From assembly GCA_903945375.1 (NCBI GenBank), contig CAJAVP010000004.1, positions 1 through 35,673 of the forward strand: a stretch of DNA of 35,673 nt, in the 5' to 3' direction. This DNA is from an uncultured Methylococcaceae bacterium (GTDB lineage Bacteria > Pseudomonadota > Gammaproteobacteria > Methylococcales > Methylomonadaceae). Below are positions 7,874-15,096 of the stretch, piece by piece. A program made the translations under genes and the position numbers. Position 1 is the first letter of the stretch; every line of letters starts with the position of its first letter. Below the pieces are notes generated by a model that saw only the letters and a program-made list of their open reading frames with translations, made no database searches and had not been told where the DNA came from.

Positions 7874-8650
7874 TTATTTGCCGGCTTTGATTTCTACGGC
7901 AATAGTTTGTGCGTCTGCTGAACAAACAGGGTGCGCCCAGCCATTGCCAACGGTGTAAACAATTCCGTCCGTGTTATTTGGACCAACGCCGCCTGGAGTT
8001 TTATCTAGGGCTAGGTTAACGCGAGTACGCCAGGCGATATTGTGATCGGCGCAAGAAGAATCGCCACTGACACCTAAACCACCTAGTAATTTACCTGCGG
8101 CATCGTATAACGCTAAGCCACCACCAAATACGTTAATACCACCAATTTTTTTACCCACGAGGGCATCTTTGTTTGTGCCGTATTGTGCAAAATCACCGGC
8201 ATAAGCGGCTGCGGTGTCTACGGGATTGCTGGCTTGTAAGCCAAATAAACTACCACCGGGCTGAGTTGCGGTAAAAAGATTAGCTGTTGATAATGCTAAT
8301 TTGGGTAAGCTGAATGCGTTGGCTGTATTGGCTTTTTGTGCAGAAATCACACGGCTACCTGGCCATTGGTCACCTACATCAGTACCAGTATGCGCTACTG
8401 CACAAACGATACCGGCACGGTTAACAACCGTACCCCACATATCTAAATCAAAACCACCATTTTTTTCGGCACGCGCCGCTTTTAATGCGGTTTCTAATAC
8501 GGTACGCGTTGGAAGACCAGCACATGCGGCTGCCAAACCTTTATTTCCTGAGCTTCCTGGATTGCCAGATGTTCCTGGCACTGCGTAAGCGGCACTGACT
8601 GAGAAAAGTAAACCTAAAGCAATGACTGAAGAACGGATTTTTGTATTCAT
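7874..8650 (-). CDS. Secreted HbpS/GlcG-family protein
   Basis: 258 residues with a clear Sec signal peptide: the first 23 residues (MNTKIRSSVIALGLLFSVSA plus AYA) end at an AYA/VPG cleavage site. The mature part has the GlcG/HbpS fold pattern: an N-terminal helix with 'LETALKAARAEKNGGFDLDMWGTVVN', a central 'GDQWPGSRVISAQKANTANAF' and a glycine-rich 'IGGINVFGGGLALYD..GKLLGGLGVSGDSSCADHNIAWR'. Members of this family (PF03928) include the haem-binding HbpS; many secreted versions have no known function. Four cysteines (in AACAG, IVCAV, SSCAD, HPVCS) could form disulfides in the periplasm. It is transcribed alone with its own terminator. Confidence 0.8.
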   Translation of the reverse strand: MNTKIRSSVIALGLLFSVSAAYAVPGTSGNPGSSGNKGLAAACAGLPTRTVLETALKAARAEKNGGFDLDMWGTVVNRAGIVCAVAHTGTDVGDQWPGSRVISAQKANTANAFSLPKLALSTANLFTATQPGGSLFGLQASNPVDTAAAYAGDFAQYGTNKDALVGKKIGGINVFGGGLALYDAAGKLLGGLGVSGDSSCADHNIAWRTRVNLALDKTPGGVGPNNTDGIVYTVGNGWAHPVCSADAQTIAVEIKAGK

Positions 8651-8943
8651 TTAGTTATCTCGTGAATGAGTAAAGATAAGGGATGATGCACTCAAAATAA
8701 CGGCAGTGAGCTTTATTGTGAAACCTTTTTTGTGTTAGCACTACTGTGAATGCGGCTGCATCATAGCATAGCCAATCGGAGTTTCAAGAGGCTTGTAGCT
8801 GATTCAATACACAAAATGTCAGTTGTGTAATTATTTACATTCGTCCTAATGACGGTCGATGAATCTAAATCAACTGTTGGCACTGTATTGGAAAGCAATT
8901 TTTCCGCTTCGCCTGCACTCGGCGAATGGGACGGTGTAATGAC
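8651..8943. other. Intergenic region between HbpS-like and PilZ genes
   Basis: About 290 bp without a gene. It must hold the promoter of the HbpS-like gene. A short hairpin (TTCGCC 8908-8913 with GGCGAA 8921-8926) lies just beyond the stop of the PilZ gene; it lacks a T tract on the minus strand, so a terminator role is uncertain. Confidence 0.4.
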
Positions 8944-9666
8944 TTAATCGCTAGTGTGCTGCCTGTTGGCTAGCTCTAAATCTTGGATGTATTTTTGTAT
9001 GCAATCTTCAAATGCATGTGTGATGTGAATAAATTTACAGCCTATTTTCTCGACTTCAAATACGTCATTTTTTTTCACGATTGCGCTGTGCCGTATTTCA
9101 AAAGACACGATGCCCTCGTGGGTATTGCCTAACTGTATCCGGCAATTTTTAAAAATACCATTGGGCTGAAAGAGTTGGAATATCACTGGACTGTCACAGA
9201 TAAGGGAGCAGCCAACTAGACTGATATCAGCTATTTTTAACTGAACTCGCGTCGATTCATTTATTCTAATCGAGCAAAAACAAAGGCTTGATGATGGTAT
9301 TTCAATGCGATGATAGTCTCTCGCCTCTGTCCATAGGAGAGATTCAGGTATCGGGATATGGTAAGCCGGAACGCTGTTATGGACTGCGTTCTCTATTTTG
9401 CTGGCATGAAAAGAGATTTTTGCGCCTAAAAACTCGCTTTTAAATTCTGGATTGAGCTCACTGAGGTTTTCGCTGCCGTTATTGGACTCATTGACGCTGA
9501 GATAAAGCTGTTTCTCGTTTTGGTCGATATGCAGAATATGAACAAGCAGTACCTGTTCGCCCTCGTTGAGCAAAACCTGAATAAGACATTTATGTTTTAA
9601 TAATATCAAAAGCTTGGCGATTATATCGCTGGTTTTTTTGATTATCAAAGAGGATTCTGAGGACAT
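8944..9666 (-). CDS. ycgR: YcgR/FlgZ-like flagellar brake (PilZ, c-di-GMP binding)
   Basis: 240 residues. Residues ~1-110 fit a YcgR N-terminal domain, and ~115-235 form a PilZ domain with both signature motifs intact: RDYHR (116-120, RxxxR) and DISLVG (147-152, DxSxxG). These residues bind cyclic di-GMP. In E. coli YcgR, and in its Pseudomonas counterpart FlgZ, the ligand-bound protein acts on the stator or rotor to slow the flagellum. Placement directly after flgM and flgN on the same strand matches the Pseudomonas flgM-flgN-flgZ order, which strengthens the assignment. The 162-nt gap to flgN leaves open a promoter of its own. The family call is firm; the brake role is inferred from homologues. 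Confidence 0.85.
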   Translation of the reverse strand: MSSESSLIIKKTSDIIAKLLILLKHKCLIQVLLNEGEQVLLVHILHIDQNEKQLYLSVNESNNGSENLSELNPEFKSEFLGAKISFHASKIENAVHNSVPAYHIPIPESLLWTEARDYHRIEIPSSSLCFCSIRINESTRVQLKIADISLVGCSLICDSPVIFQLFQPNGIFKNCRIQLGNTHEGIVSFEIRHSAIVKKNDVFEVEKIGCKFIHITHAFEDCIQKYIQDLELANRQHTSD

Positions 9667-9828
9667 AAACTATTCCATTAAAAATTGTGTTTATAATAAA
9701 AATAACAGAATTTTTAGAAAAACAAAATGAATTTTTTGACTGATGTCTATTTAGTCATCGTAGAGGGCAAAGATGCATCCGATAAAGCACCTACTATTTT
9801 GTTGCCTACCCGACTCAGCGACGCCAAT

Positions 9829-10326
9829 TTAAACAGAGATTAAACTCCGTTTAAAAAGGTCTGCTTTAGATGAGCCATCAGGACCGTAGGTATTGGAGCT
9901 TTGTGATTTACCCTTCAAAATGTGTAACGATTGGGTATTATGGCGAGAAAGTAGCGCAATCATTGCACCATTTTGTTCATTAAGAGCTTGGCATTCTACA
10001 CATAAGACTCGAATCTGTGCCCATTTTTCCACTAAGATCTCCGTATTAAAACCGGCAATCTTAGCTATTTGAAAATAGGCCGTTATCCCATCGTGGCTAC
10101 AAGCTAAGTTTTCTGTGTTCAATATCTCAGCACATTGGCTGTTGAATAACTCTAACGGGGCGACTAATTGTTTTTTTTGATTGGCAATCTCATCAATTCG
10201 CTCTATGCCCTGAGAGAGTCTCAAAACCTCAGTCTCTTCTAGCAAACACTCACGCAACTGGATTACCCAAGTCAGCGCGTTGACCATCAGTTGCTCAATA
10301 ATGGGATAAGTCGTTGCTATCATCAT
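9829..10326 (-). CDS. flgN: FlgN, export chaperone for hook-associated proteins
   Basis: A 165-residue, mostly helical cytoplasmic protein with the FlgN pattern: an N-terminal helix ending LRECLLEETEVLRLSQGIER, a lysine-containing 'IANQKKQLVAPLELF' segment, and a C-terminal variable region. FlgN binds FlgK and FlgL and delivers them to the flagellar export gate; both clients are encoded at the far end of this cluster. It lies 22 bp after flgM on the same strand and is probably cotranscribed from the sigma28 promoter upstream of flgM. Two consecutive ATG codons at the start leave a one-residue uncertainty. Confidence 0.85.
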   Translation of the reverse strand: MMIATTYPIIEQLMVNALTWVIQLRECLLEETEVLRLSQGIERIDEIANQKKQLVAPLELFNSQCAEILNTENLACSHDGITAYFQIAKIAGFNTEILVEKWAQIRVLCVECQALNEQNGAMIALLSRHNTQSLHILKGKSQSSNTYGPDGSSKADLFKRSLISV

Positions 10327-10348
10327 GTCAAATTTAATGATTTATTGT

Positions 10349-10645
10349 TTAGGGCAAGGTTTTTTCAAACTGAATTAATTTTTTTGCTACGCGCTCAGGG
10401 TCAATCGTATAACTTCCCTCAGACAATGCTTTTTTTACCGAAGCGATACGCTCCATATCCAGCGAAGCAGCAGTCGTAGTAGATTGGAATCCCTTTTTAA
10501 TTTCTTGAGCCATGTTTGTTATAGCGAGCTCATCATGCGAATCTGTTGTTTTTACAGATGATGTCTCACTCCCACTGCTCGGTTTTACGGGTGTCTTGAT
10601 GGGTATAGGCGAGGACACTCTGCCTGTAATTGAATCAATAGCCAT
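10349..10645 (-). CDS. flgM: FlgM, anti-sigma28 factor
   Basis: 98 residues, the usual FlgM size. A disordered, S/T/P-rich N-terminal half (MAIDSITGR...PSSGSETSSVK) is followed by the conserved C-terminal sigma-binding helices: 'DMERIASVKKALSEGSYTID', then 'PERVAKKLIQFE'. FlgM holds FliA (sigma28) inactive until it is exported through the completed hook. An AAGGAA site precedes the ATG, and a textbook sigma28 promoter lies 36 bp upstream, so FlgM would be under the control of the sigma factor that it inhibits. Confidence 0.92.
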   Translation of the reverse strand: MAIDSITGRVSSPIPIKTPVKPSSGSETSSVKTTDSHDELAITNMAQEIKKGFQSTTTAASLDMERIASVKKALSEGSYTIDPERVAKKLIQFEKTLP

Positions 10646-10680
10646 TTCAAATTCCTTATACTATCATTTAATTGTCATAA

Positions 10681-10707
10681 TTATCGGCAGTACCCTAGGG
10701 AACTTTA
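10681..10707 (-). promoter_or_regulatory. Sigma28 (FliA) promoter of flgM-flgN
   Basis: Read on the minus strand: TAAAGTTC, 11 bp spacer, GCCGATAA. The E. coli FliA consensus is TAAAGTTT-N11-GCCGATAA, so 15 of 16 positions match with exact spacing. It lies 36 bp upstream of the flgM ATG. Confidence 0.92.
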
Positions 10708-10895
10708 ATCATTTACCCTATATTGACCCCATCGTCTTTGTCGATTAAAGACCTCATCGAAGAATTCTATGTAAACTCGCTGACAAACTGAATGTATTTA
10801 CCTTCACTCTGAATTGAAGCAACAAATTACAAGACAGAAACCTAGTCATTTGGTATTGTTTGCATTTAAATCCCTAATTACGCCATAGGAAACTT

Positions 10896-11741
10896 ATGCT
10901 AGTTATAATTGGATACATCCTTGTGATTGGTGCTCTTTTAGGAGGGTTTATCGGTGCAGGTGGGCATCCGGCCGTTCTTTTTCAGCCTTTTGAGGGCATT
11001 ATTATCGGCGGAGCGGCCTTGGGCGCGTTTATTTGTGGTAATTCCATGGATATCGTTAAGGCTGCGTTTAAAGGCGGTACCTCAACGCTGGGTAATTCAC
11101 CTTATAGTAAAGATTTTTATATTGAGCTATTACTTTCCTTCAACACACTCACCAGCAAAATCCGCAAAGAGGGCTTGTTATCATTAGAAGACATCATAGA
11201 CGAGCCGCAAATTGACACTATTTTTTTACCCAAAGTGCTTAAAGATCATCATTTGATGGAGTTTATTCGTGACAACCTGCGCTTAATGTTGACTGGCGTG
11301 GAAGTGATGGCGCTGGAAGAGCTAACTGATCAAGTATTGGAAACGCACCATGAGGATGGTCACGCGCCGATTAAAGCGGTACAAAATGTTGCCGACGGTT
11401 TGCCAGCTTTTGGCATTATCGCGGCTGTACTAGGGGTGGTTCATACGATGGAATCGGTGGGTATTCCGCCTGCCGAATTAGGCAAATTAATTGCCGCCGC
11501 TTTAGTCGGTACGTTCTTGGGTATCTTACTGGCTTATGGCTTTGTGGGCCCGGTCGCAGCGGTTATGCAGCAACGTTTAGAGGCTTCCGCTAACGCCTTT
11601 AAATGCGCTCAAAAAGGTTTGATTTGTACGGCAAAAGGTTTATCACCCACAATGACGGTGGAGTATATGCGAGCGATGATCTCAACGAGTATGCGCCCTG
11701 ATTTCTTTGAGCTAGAAGCTCAAATTAAAGCCAGAAAATAA
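10896..11741 (+). CDS. motA: MotA, flagellar stator proton channel subunit
   Basis: 281 residues, close to the E. coli-type MotA length. The protein starts MLVIIGYILVIGALLGGFIG (TM1) and has a second helix (GIIIGGAALGAFICG), a large cytoplasmic loop with conserved charges (DNLRLMLTGVEVMALEELTD) and two C-terminal helices: GLPAFGIIAAVLGVVHTMES, and LVGTFLGILLAYGFVGPVAA with its conserved proline. MotA and MotB form the peptidoglycan-anchored stator that drives rotation. motB starts 12 bp downstream, so they are an operon. AGGAAA precedes the ATG. No sigma28 or sigma54 site with correct spacing was found upstream. Confidence 0.95.
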   Translation: MLVIIGYILVIGALLGGFIGAGGHPAVLFQPFEGIIIGGAALGAFICGNSMDIVKAAFKGGTSTLGNSPYSKDFYIELLLSFNTLTSKIRKEGLLSLEDIIDEPQIDTIFLPKVLKDHHLMEFIRDNLRLMLTGVEVMALEELTDQVLETHHEDGHAPIKAVQNVADGLPAFGIIAAVLGVVHTMESVGIPPAELGKLIAAALVGTFLGILLAYGFVGPVAAVMQQRLEASANAFKCAQKGLICTAKGLSPTMTVEYMRAMISTSMRPDFFELEAQIKARK

Positions 11742-11753
11742 AGAGACCATATC

Positions 11754-12611
11754 ATGGCAGAACAACCTATTATCATCAAAAAAATAAAGAAGGGCGGTCA
11801 TGAGCATCATGGCGGTGCGTGGAAATTGGCTTATGCCGATTTTGTTACCGCTATGATGGCTTTTTTCCTTTTGATGTGGTTATTAGGCTCGACGACCGAC
11901 GCAGAACGCAAAGGCATTGCAGAGTATTTTCAAGATCCACTTAAGATTTCCTTAATGGGCGGTATAGATGTCGGTGATCGGACTCGTATTGAACCAGGCG
12001 GGGGTAAAGATATTACGTCAAAAGACGATGCTCAAGTGAATGAAAGCGCCGATTTAGAACAACTTGAAAAATTAAAGGATGTGATTCAATCGCTGATCAA
12101 TTCCAATGAAAACCTCAATGAATACGAGGATCAAATCAAACTGGAAACCACACACGAAGGCTTACGGATTTTGATTACGGACAAAGAAAACAAGCCCATG
12201 TTCCAATTGGCTAGCTCTGAAACCGAACCACAAATTCAAACAATTTTGCGAGCATTAGCCCCTGTGATTAACGAATTACCCAATAAGATCTCTATCAATG
12301 GTCATACGGATGCCCTCCCCTTCCCCAAAAATCGTTCCGGCTATACCAATTGGGAATTATCCGCAGACCGCGCTAACGCCGCTAGAAATGAATTGGAAAT
12401 TGGTGGAGTCCCGGAAGATAAAATCCTCCGAGTCGCAGGTTTAGCCTCCAGCATTCCTTTAAATTTAGAAGATCCTTATGATCCTATGAATCGCCGTATT
12501 TCTATTGTTGTGATGAATAAAAAGACGGAGAACGAAGTTTTAAATGGTATGGGTAACGAATCCACCGATACCATCTCGCCGCCTGAATCTCAAGAAGGTA
12601 GCTTGCAATAA
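11754..12611 (+). CDS. motB: MotB, flagellar stator subunit with OmpA-like domain
   Basis: 285 residues. The N-terminal cytoplasmic segment (PIIIKKIKKGGHEHHGGAWK) leads into a single TM helix, AYADFVTAMMAFFLLMWLLG, in which Asp29 is the expected proton-carrying aspartate. A linker then leads to the periplasmic OmpA-like peptidoglycan-binding domain (about residues 130-260), with 'ISINGHTDALPF', 'NWELSADRANAARNEL' and 'NRRISIVVM' as landmarks. It is the partner of MotA and lies 12 bp after it. Confidence 0.95.
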   Translation: MAEQPIIIKKIKKGGHEHHGGAWKLAYADFVTAMMAFFLLMWLLGSTTDAERKGIAEYFQDPLKISLMGGIDVGDRTRIEPGGGKDITSKDDAQVNESADLEQLEKLKDVIQSLINSNENLNEYEDQIKLETTHEGLRILITDKENKPMFQLASSETEPQIQTILRALAPVINELPNKISINGHTDALPFPKNRSGYTNWELSADRANAARNELEIGGVPEDKILRVAGLASSIPLNLEDPYDPMNRRISIVVMNKKTENEVLNGMGNESTDTISPPESQEGSLQ

Positions 12612-12625
12612 CTTACGCTTTTGTA

Positions 12626-12668
12626 TTGTCCACGAAAAACACAAAACTTTTGTGTGTTTCGTGGACAA
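12626..12668. terminator. Long inverted repeat between convergent motB and flgA
   Basis: TTGTCCACGAAAAACACAA (12626-12644) pairs with TTGTGTGTTTCGTGGACAA (12650-12668): a 19-bp stem with one mismatch and a 5-nt loop. It sits between the two converging genes and could stop transcription on both strands. It lacks a T tract, so the mechanism is uncertain. Confidence 0.6.
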
Positions 12669-12694
12669 ATCTCATAAAGACAGCATCGATGCGG

Positions 12695-13378
12695 CTAATT
12701 GACCGAAACCACGCCCACATCAATCACCGTTGCGTTAATAATTCGCCCTGAGCTTTGGTTTTTAACATTAATGCGCTGCCCTTTAATGCCATCGCTCACC
12801 GCTATACCACTCATAGTAATCGCCAGCCCGCTGCTCGTGCTGCGAATATCTACTCTATCCCCTCGTTTAATCAGCAGAGGCTCGCTGACATTTCTTAAGC
12901 TTAATAGCGTACCCGCCGCCAGCGCACGACTGGCTTGTTTATTTTCAACCTGCTCTATCAGCGTAAAGTAGTCTTCTCGCAGTCCCGACACATCACGCCT
13001 TTCACTCGTAAAAACCGAGGGGGTTATTCGTTCGCCCCGTTGTAAAGGCTGCGTGAGTATTAGAACATTTTTATAAAAACTCAACACCACAGACGCGTAA
13101 ATCGTCCAATGTCTTTCGCCCTGACAGCGGACTGTCAGGGTATTTCTGCCCGCTTTCATGGTTTCATTGGTGATATCAATCGCTAAAGCTTGCGTGCATT
13201 TGGGTAATTCTAAGCGGGGATCTATTGGCACAATATGAATGGCATAATCCGCTTGAGACATTGTATTCTTAACCACTTTTGTAATGGCCTGATAAATTTC
13301 CTCGTGCGTTTGAAAGTTTTCCGCGTGGCTTGCTACGCAAAACAGGCCAGCTAGGAGTGTTATTAAGTATTTGTTCAT
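12695..13378 (-). CDS. flgA: FlgA, P-ring assembly chaperone
   Basis: A periplasmic protein of about 227 residues. I place the start at 13378, which gives a clean 19-residue signal peptide (MNKYLITLLAGLFCVASHA, then ENFQ). An in-frame ATG at 13402 would add eight residues in front of it. The C-terminal half carries the SAF-like FlgA region: 'PLQRGERITPSVFTSERRDV', then 'NKQASRALAAGTLLSLRNV', 'VKRGDRVDIRS'-like and 'GIAVSDGIKGQRINVKNQSS'. FlgA assists assembly of the P ring (FlgI, 18668-19768). It is transcribed divergently from flgB. Confidence 0.92.
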   Translation of the reverse strand: MNKYLITLLAGLFCVASHAENFQTHEEIYQAITKVVKNTMSQADYAIHIVPIDPRLELPKCTQALAIDITNETMKAGRNTLTVRCQGERHWTIYASVVLSFYKNVLILTQPLQRGERITPSVFTSERRDVSGLREDYFTLIEQVENKQASRALAAGTLLSLRNVSEPLLIKRGDRVDIRSTSSGLAITMSGIAVSDGIKGQRINVKNQSSGRIINATVIDVGVVSVN

Positions 13379-13536
13379 CGTCTCGGCTATCCTTAGGTTC
13401 ATTTAAAAAATAATTTCAAAAACAGACTCATACGCGCCAAGGATAAAAGCTTCAGTCATGACACATTAGCCAAATTATTGACACCAACAGCGTCACTTAA
13501 GAGCTATCTATTTGATTAAAATAAAGTTATTAAAAA

Positions 13537-13552
13537 TGGCACAAACCCTGCA
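13537..13552 (+). promoter_or_regulatory. Sigma54 (RpoN) promoter of the flgB operon
   Basis: TGGCACAAACCCTGCA has the invariant GG and GC with exactly 10 bp between them, and the full TGGCAC -24 element; the -12 element is CTGCA rather than TTGCA. It ends 38 bp before the flgB ATG. FleQ-type activators drive such promoters in related bacteria; that regulator is not in the window. Confidence 0.85.
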
Positions 13553-13590
13553 TTTAAGATTGAAAACAATCATTCATTGAGGTGAGCCTT

Positions 13591-13983
13591 ATGACAATCA
13601 ATTTTAAGAATGCACTCAGCATTCATCCCCAAGCCCTGTCCTTAAGAGAAAAACGCAGTGAGGTCATTGCGTCAAATTTGGCAAATGAAGATACTCCCAA
13701 TTATAAGGCTCGCGACATGGATTTTAATTCTATTTTAAAGCAATCCCAGTCGCGTAGTGTCGATTTGAATCGTACACAAGAAGGACATATTCATTCGGAG
13801 CGGCAATTACTGGGCGCTAATTTGATGTTTCGTAACCCTTACCAGGCCTCACTGGATGGCAATACCGTTGAATCTAATATTGAACAAGCAAAATATTCAG
13901 AAAATGCCGTTCAATATGAAGCCAGTTTAGGCTTTGTGTCCAGCGATTTTTCCGGTTTAATAACCGCGATAAAAGGACAATAA
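13591..13983 (+). CDS. flgB: FlgB, proximal rod protein
   Basis: 130 residues. The ATG at 13591 is preferred over the in-frame GTG at 13582 because GAGGTGAG is the ribosome site of the ATG and overlaps the GTG. The protein has the rod-family N-terminal helix with 'EKRSEVIASNLANEDTPNYKARDMDF' and the C-terminal 'VESNIEQAKYSENAVQYEAS' helix, which pack together in the rod core. FlgB connects the rod with the MS ring and export gate. First gene of the flgB-L cluster, 2 bp before flgC. Confidence 0.95.
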   Translation: MTINFKNALSIHPQALSLREKRSEVIASNLANEDTPNYKARDMDFNSILKQSQSRSVDLNRTQEGHIHSERQLLGANLMFRNPYQASLDGNTVESNIEQAKYSENAVQYEASLGFVSSDFSGLITAIKGQ

Positions 13984-13985
13984 TC

Positions 13986-14402
13986 ATGTCTTCTTTCAAT
14001 ATTTTCAATATTGCCGGCAGCGGCATGAATGCAGAATCTCTTCGACTCAATTTAGTCGCCAGTAATATTTCCAACGCAAACGCAGTCAGCAGCAGCGAGG
14101 GAGATGTTTATAAATCCAGACAACCGGTCTTTGCTGCCGAGCTAAAAAACGTGTTTGATAAACAAAAGGTGGGTAGCAAAGTCAATGTGCTGGGTGTCGT
14201 AGAAAGCGATGCGCCACCGATTATGGAATATGCGCCTAACCATCCTATGGCGGATAACAATGGCTATATTTTTAAACCCAATGTCAATACCGTAGAAGAA
14301 ATGGCCAATATGATGTCGGCATCACGCTCTTATCAAAATAATGTGGAAGTGTTGAATACCGCTAAACAGTTGATTTTACAAACCTTAAAAATGGGACAAT
14401 AA
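13986..14402 (+). CDS. flgC: FlgC, proximal rod protein
   Basis: 138 residues, the usual size. It has the N-terminal rod motif 'IAGSGMNAESLRLNLVASNI' followed by SNAN, the middle 'EYAPNHPMADNNGYIFKPNV' segment typical of FlgC, and the C-terminal 'MMSASRSYQNNVEVLNTAKQ' helix. It builds the rod with FlgB, FlgF and FlgG. It is spaced 2 bp after flgB and 12 bp before flgD. Confidence 0.97.
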   Translation: MSSFNIFNIAGSGMNAESLRLNLVASNISNANAVSSSEGDVYKSRQPVFAAELKNVFDKQKVGSKVNVLGVVESDAPPIMEYAPNHPMADNNGYIFKPNVNTVEEMANMMSASRSYQNNVEVLNTAKQLILQTLKMGQ

Positions 14403-14414
14403 CGGAGAATTTAC

Positions 14415-15086
14415 ATGAGCACAATAAATCCCTACAGTGGCTTAGGTATTTCCACACTAGATACCGCTAAGACGAGCAAGCCTACCTCACTGGCTCAAGA
14501 TGAGTTTTTAAAACTCATGACCACGCAAATGACCCATCAAGACCCGACCAAGCCAATGGAAAATAATCAGTTTCTTTCCCAAATGGCGCAATTTGGTACG
14601 GTATCAGGTATTCAAGACTTGCAAAAATCGTTTAAAGACTTCTCGGCATCTATTAGCTCAGATCAAGCCTTACAAGCCGCCAGCTTGGTCGGTCGCAATG
14701 TCTCCGTGCCTTCAGATGTCGGTTTATTGTCAGCAGGCGGCGAAATCAATGGTAATTTCGATCTAAGCACTAGCTCGCCCGATGTGGATGTCGTCATTAC
14801 TGATCCACAAACCGGTGATATCATCCGAAAAATTCCCTTAGGTCAACAATCAGCGGGGGCTGTTCCGTTTAGTTGGGATGGGTTAGATAGCAACGGGACT
14901 CCCGTCAGTCCCGGGCTGTACAACGTTCAAGCCGAAGCTAACATTGATGGTGAACATACCGTCTTTCAGCCTACTATCGATGCCAAAGTTGAAAGTGTGA
15001 CGATGAGTAGCGGGGGTAATGGCGTACAAGTCAATCTAGCGGGTTTAGGTGCGGTAGGCTTTAATAAAATCAAACAAATTCTTTAG
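14415..15086 (+). CDS. flgD: FlgD, hook-capping protein
   Basis: 223 residues. The N-terminal export and cap segment contains 'LAQDEFLKLMTTQMTHQDPT' and 'PMENNQFLSQMAQFGTVSGI', both diagnostic of FlgD. The C-terminal part carries the FlgD Ig-like and tudor-like fold (PFSWDGLDSNGTPVSPGLYN, then 'VQVNLAGLGAVGFNKIKQIL'). FlgD caps the growing hook and guides FlgE polymerisation; flgE follows 10 bp later. Confidence 0.96.
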   Translation: MSTINPYSGLGISTLDTAKTSKPTSLAQDEFLKLMTTQMTHQDPTKPMENNQFLSQMAQFGTVSGIQDLQKSFKDFSASISSDQALQAASLVGRNVSVPSDVGLLSAGGEINGNFDLSTSSPDVDVVITDPQTGDIIRKIPLGQQSAGAVPFSWDGLDSNGTPVSPGLYNVQAEANIDGEHTVFQPTIDAKVESVTMSSGGNGVQVNLAGLGAVGFNKIKQIL

Positions 15087-15096
15087 GAGATCAATC

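Noticed and set aside
8903-8930. Terminator after the PilZ gene
   Set aside because: Only a 6-bp stem with no T tract in the direction of transcription; mentioned in the intergenic entry only.
10850-10870. Sigma54-like GG...GC upstream of motA (TTGGTATTGTTTGCA)
   Set aside because: The GG-GC spacing is 8 bp instead of the required 10.
13582-13590. GTG start adding three residues to FlgB
   Set aside because: The GTG is part of the GAGGTGAG ribosome site of the ATG at 13591.
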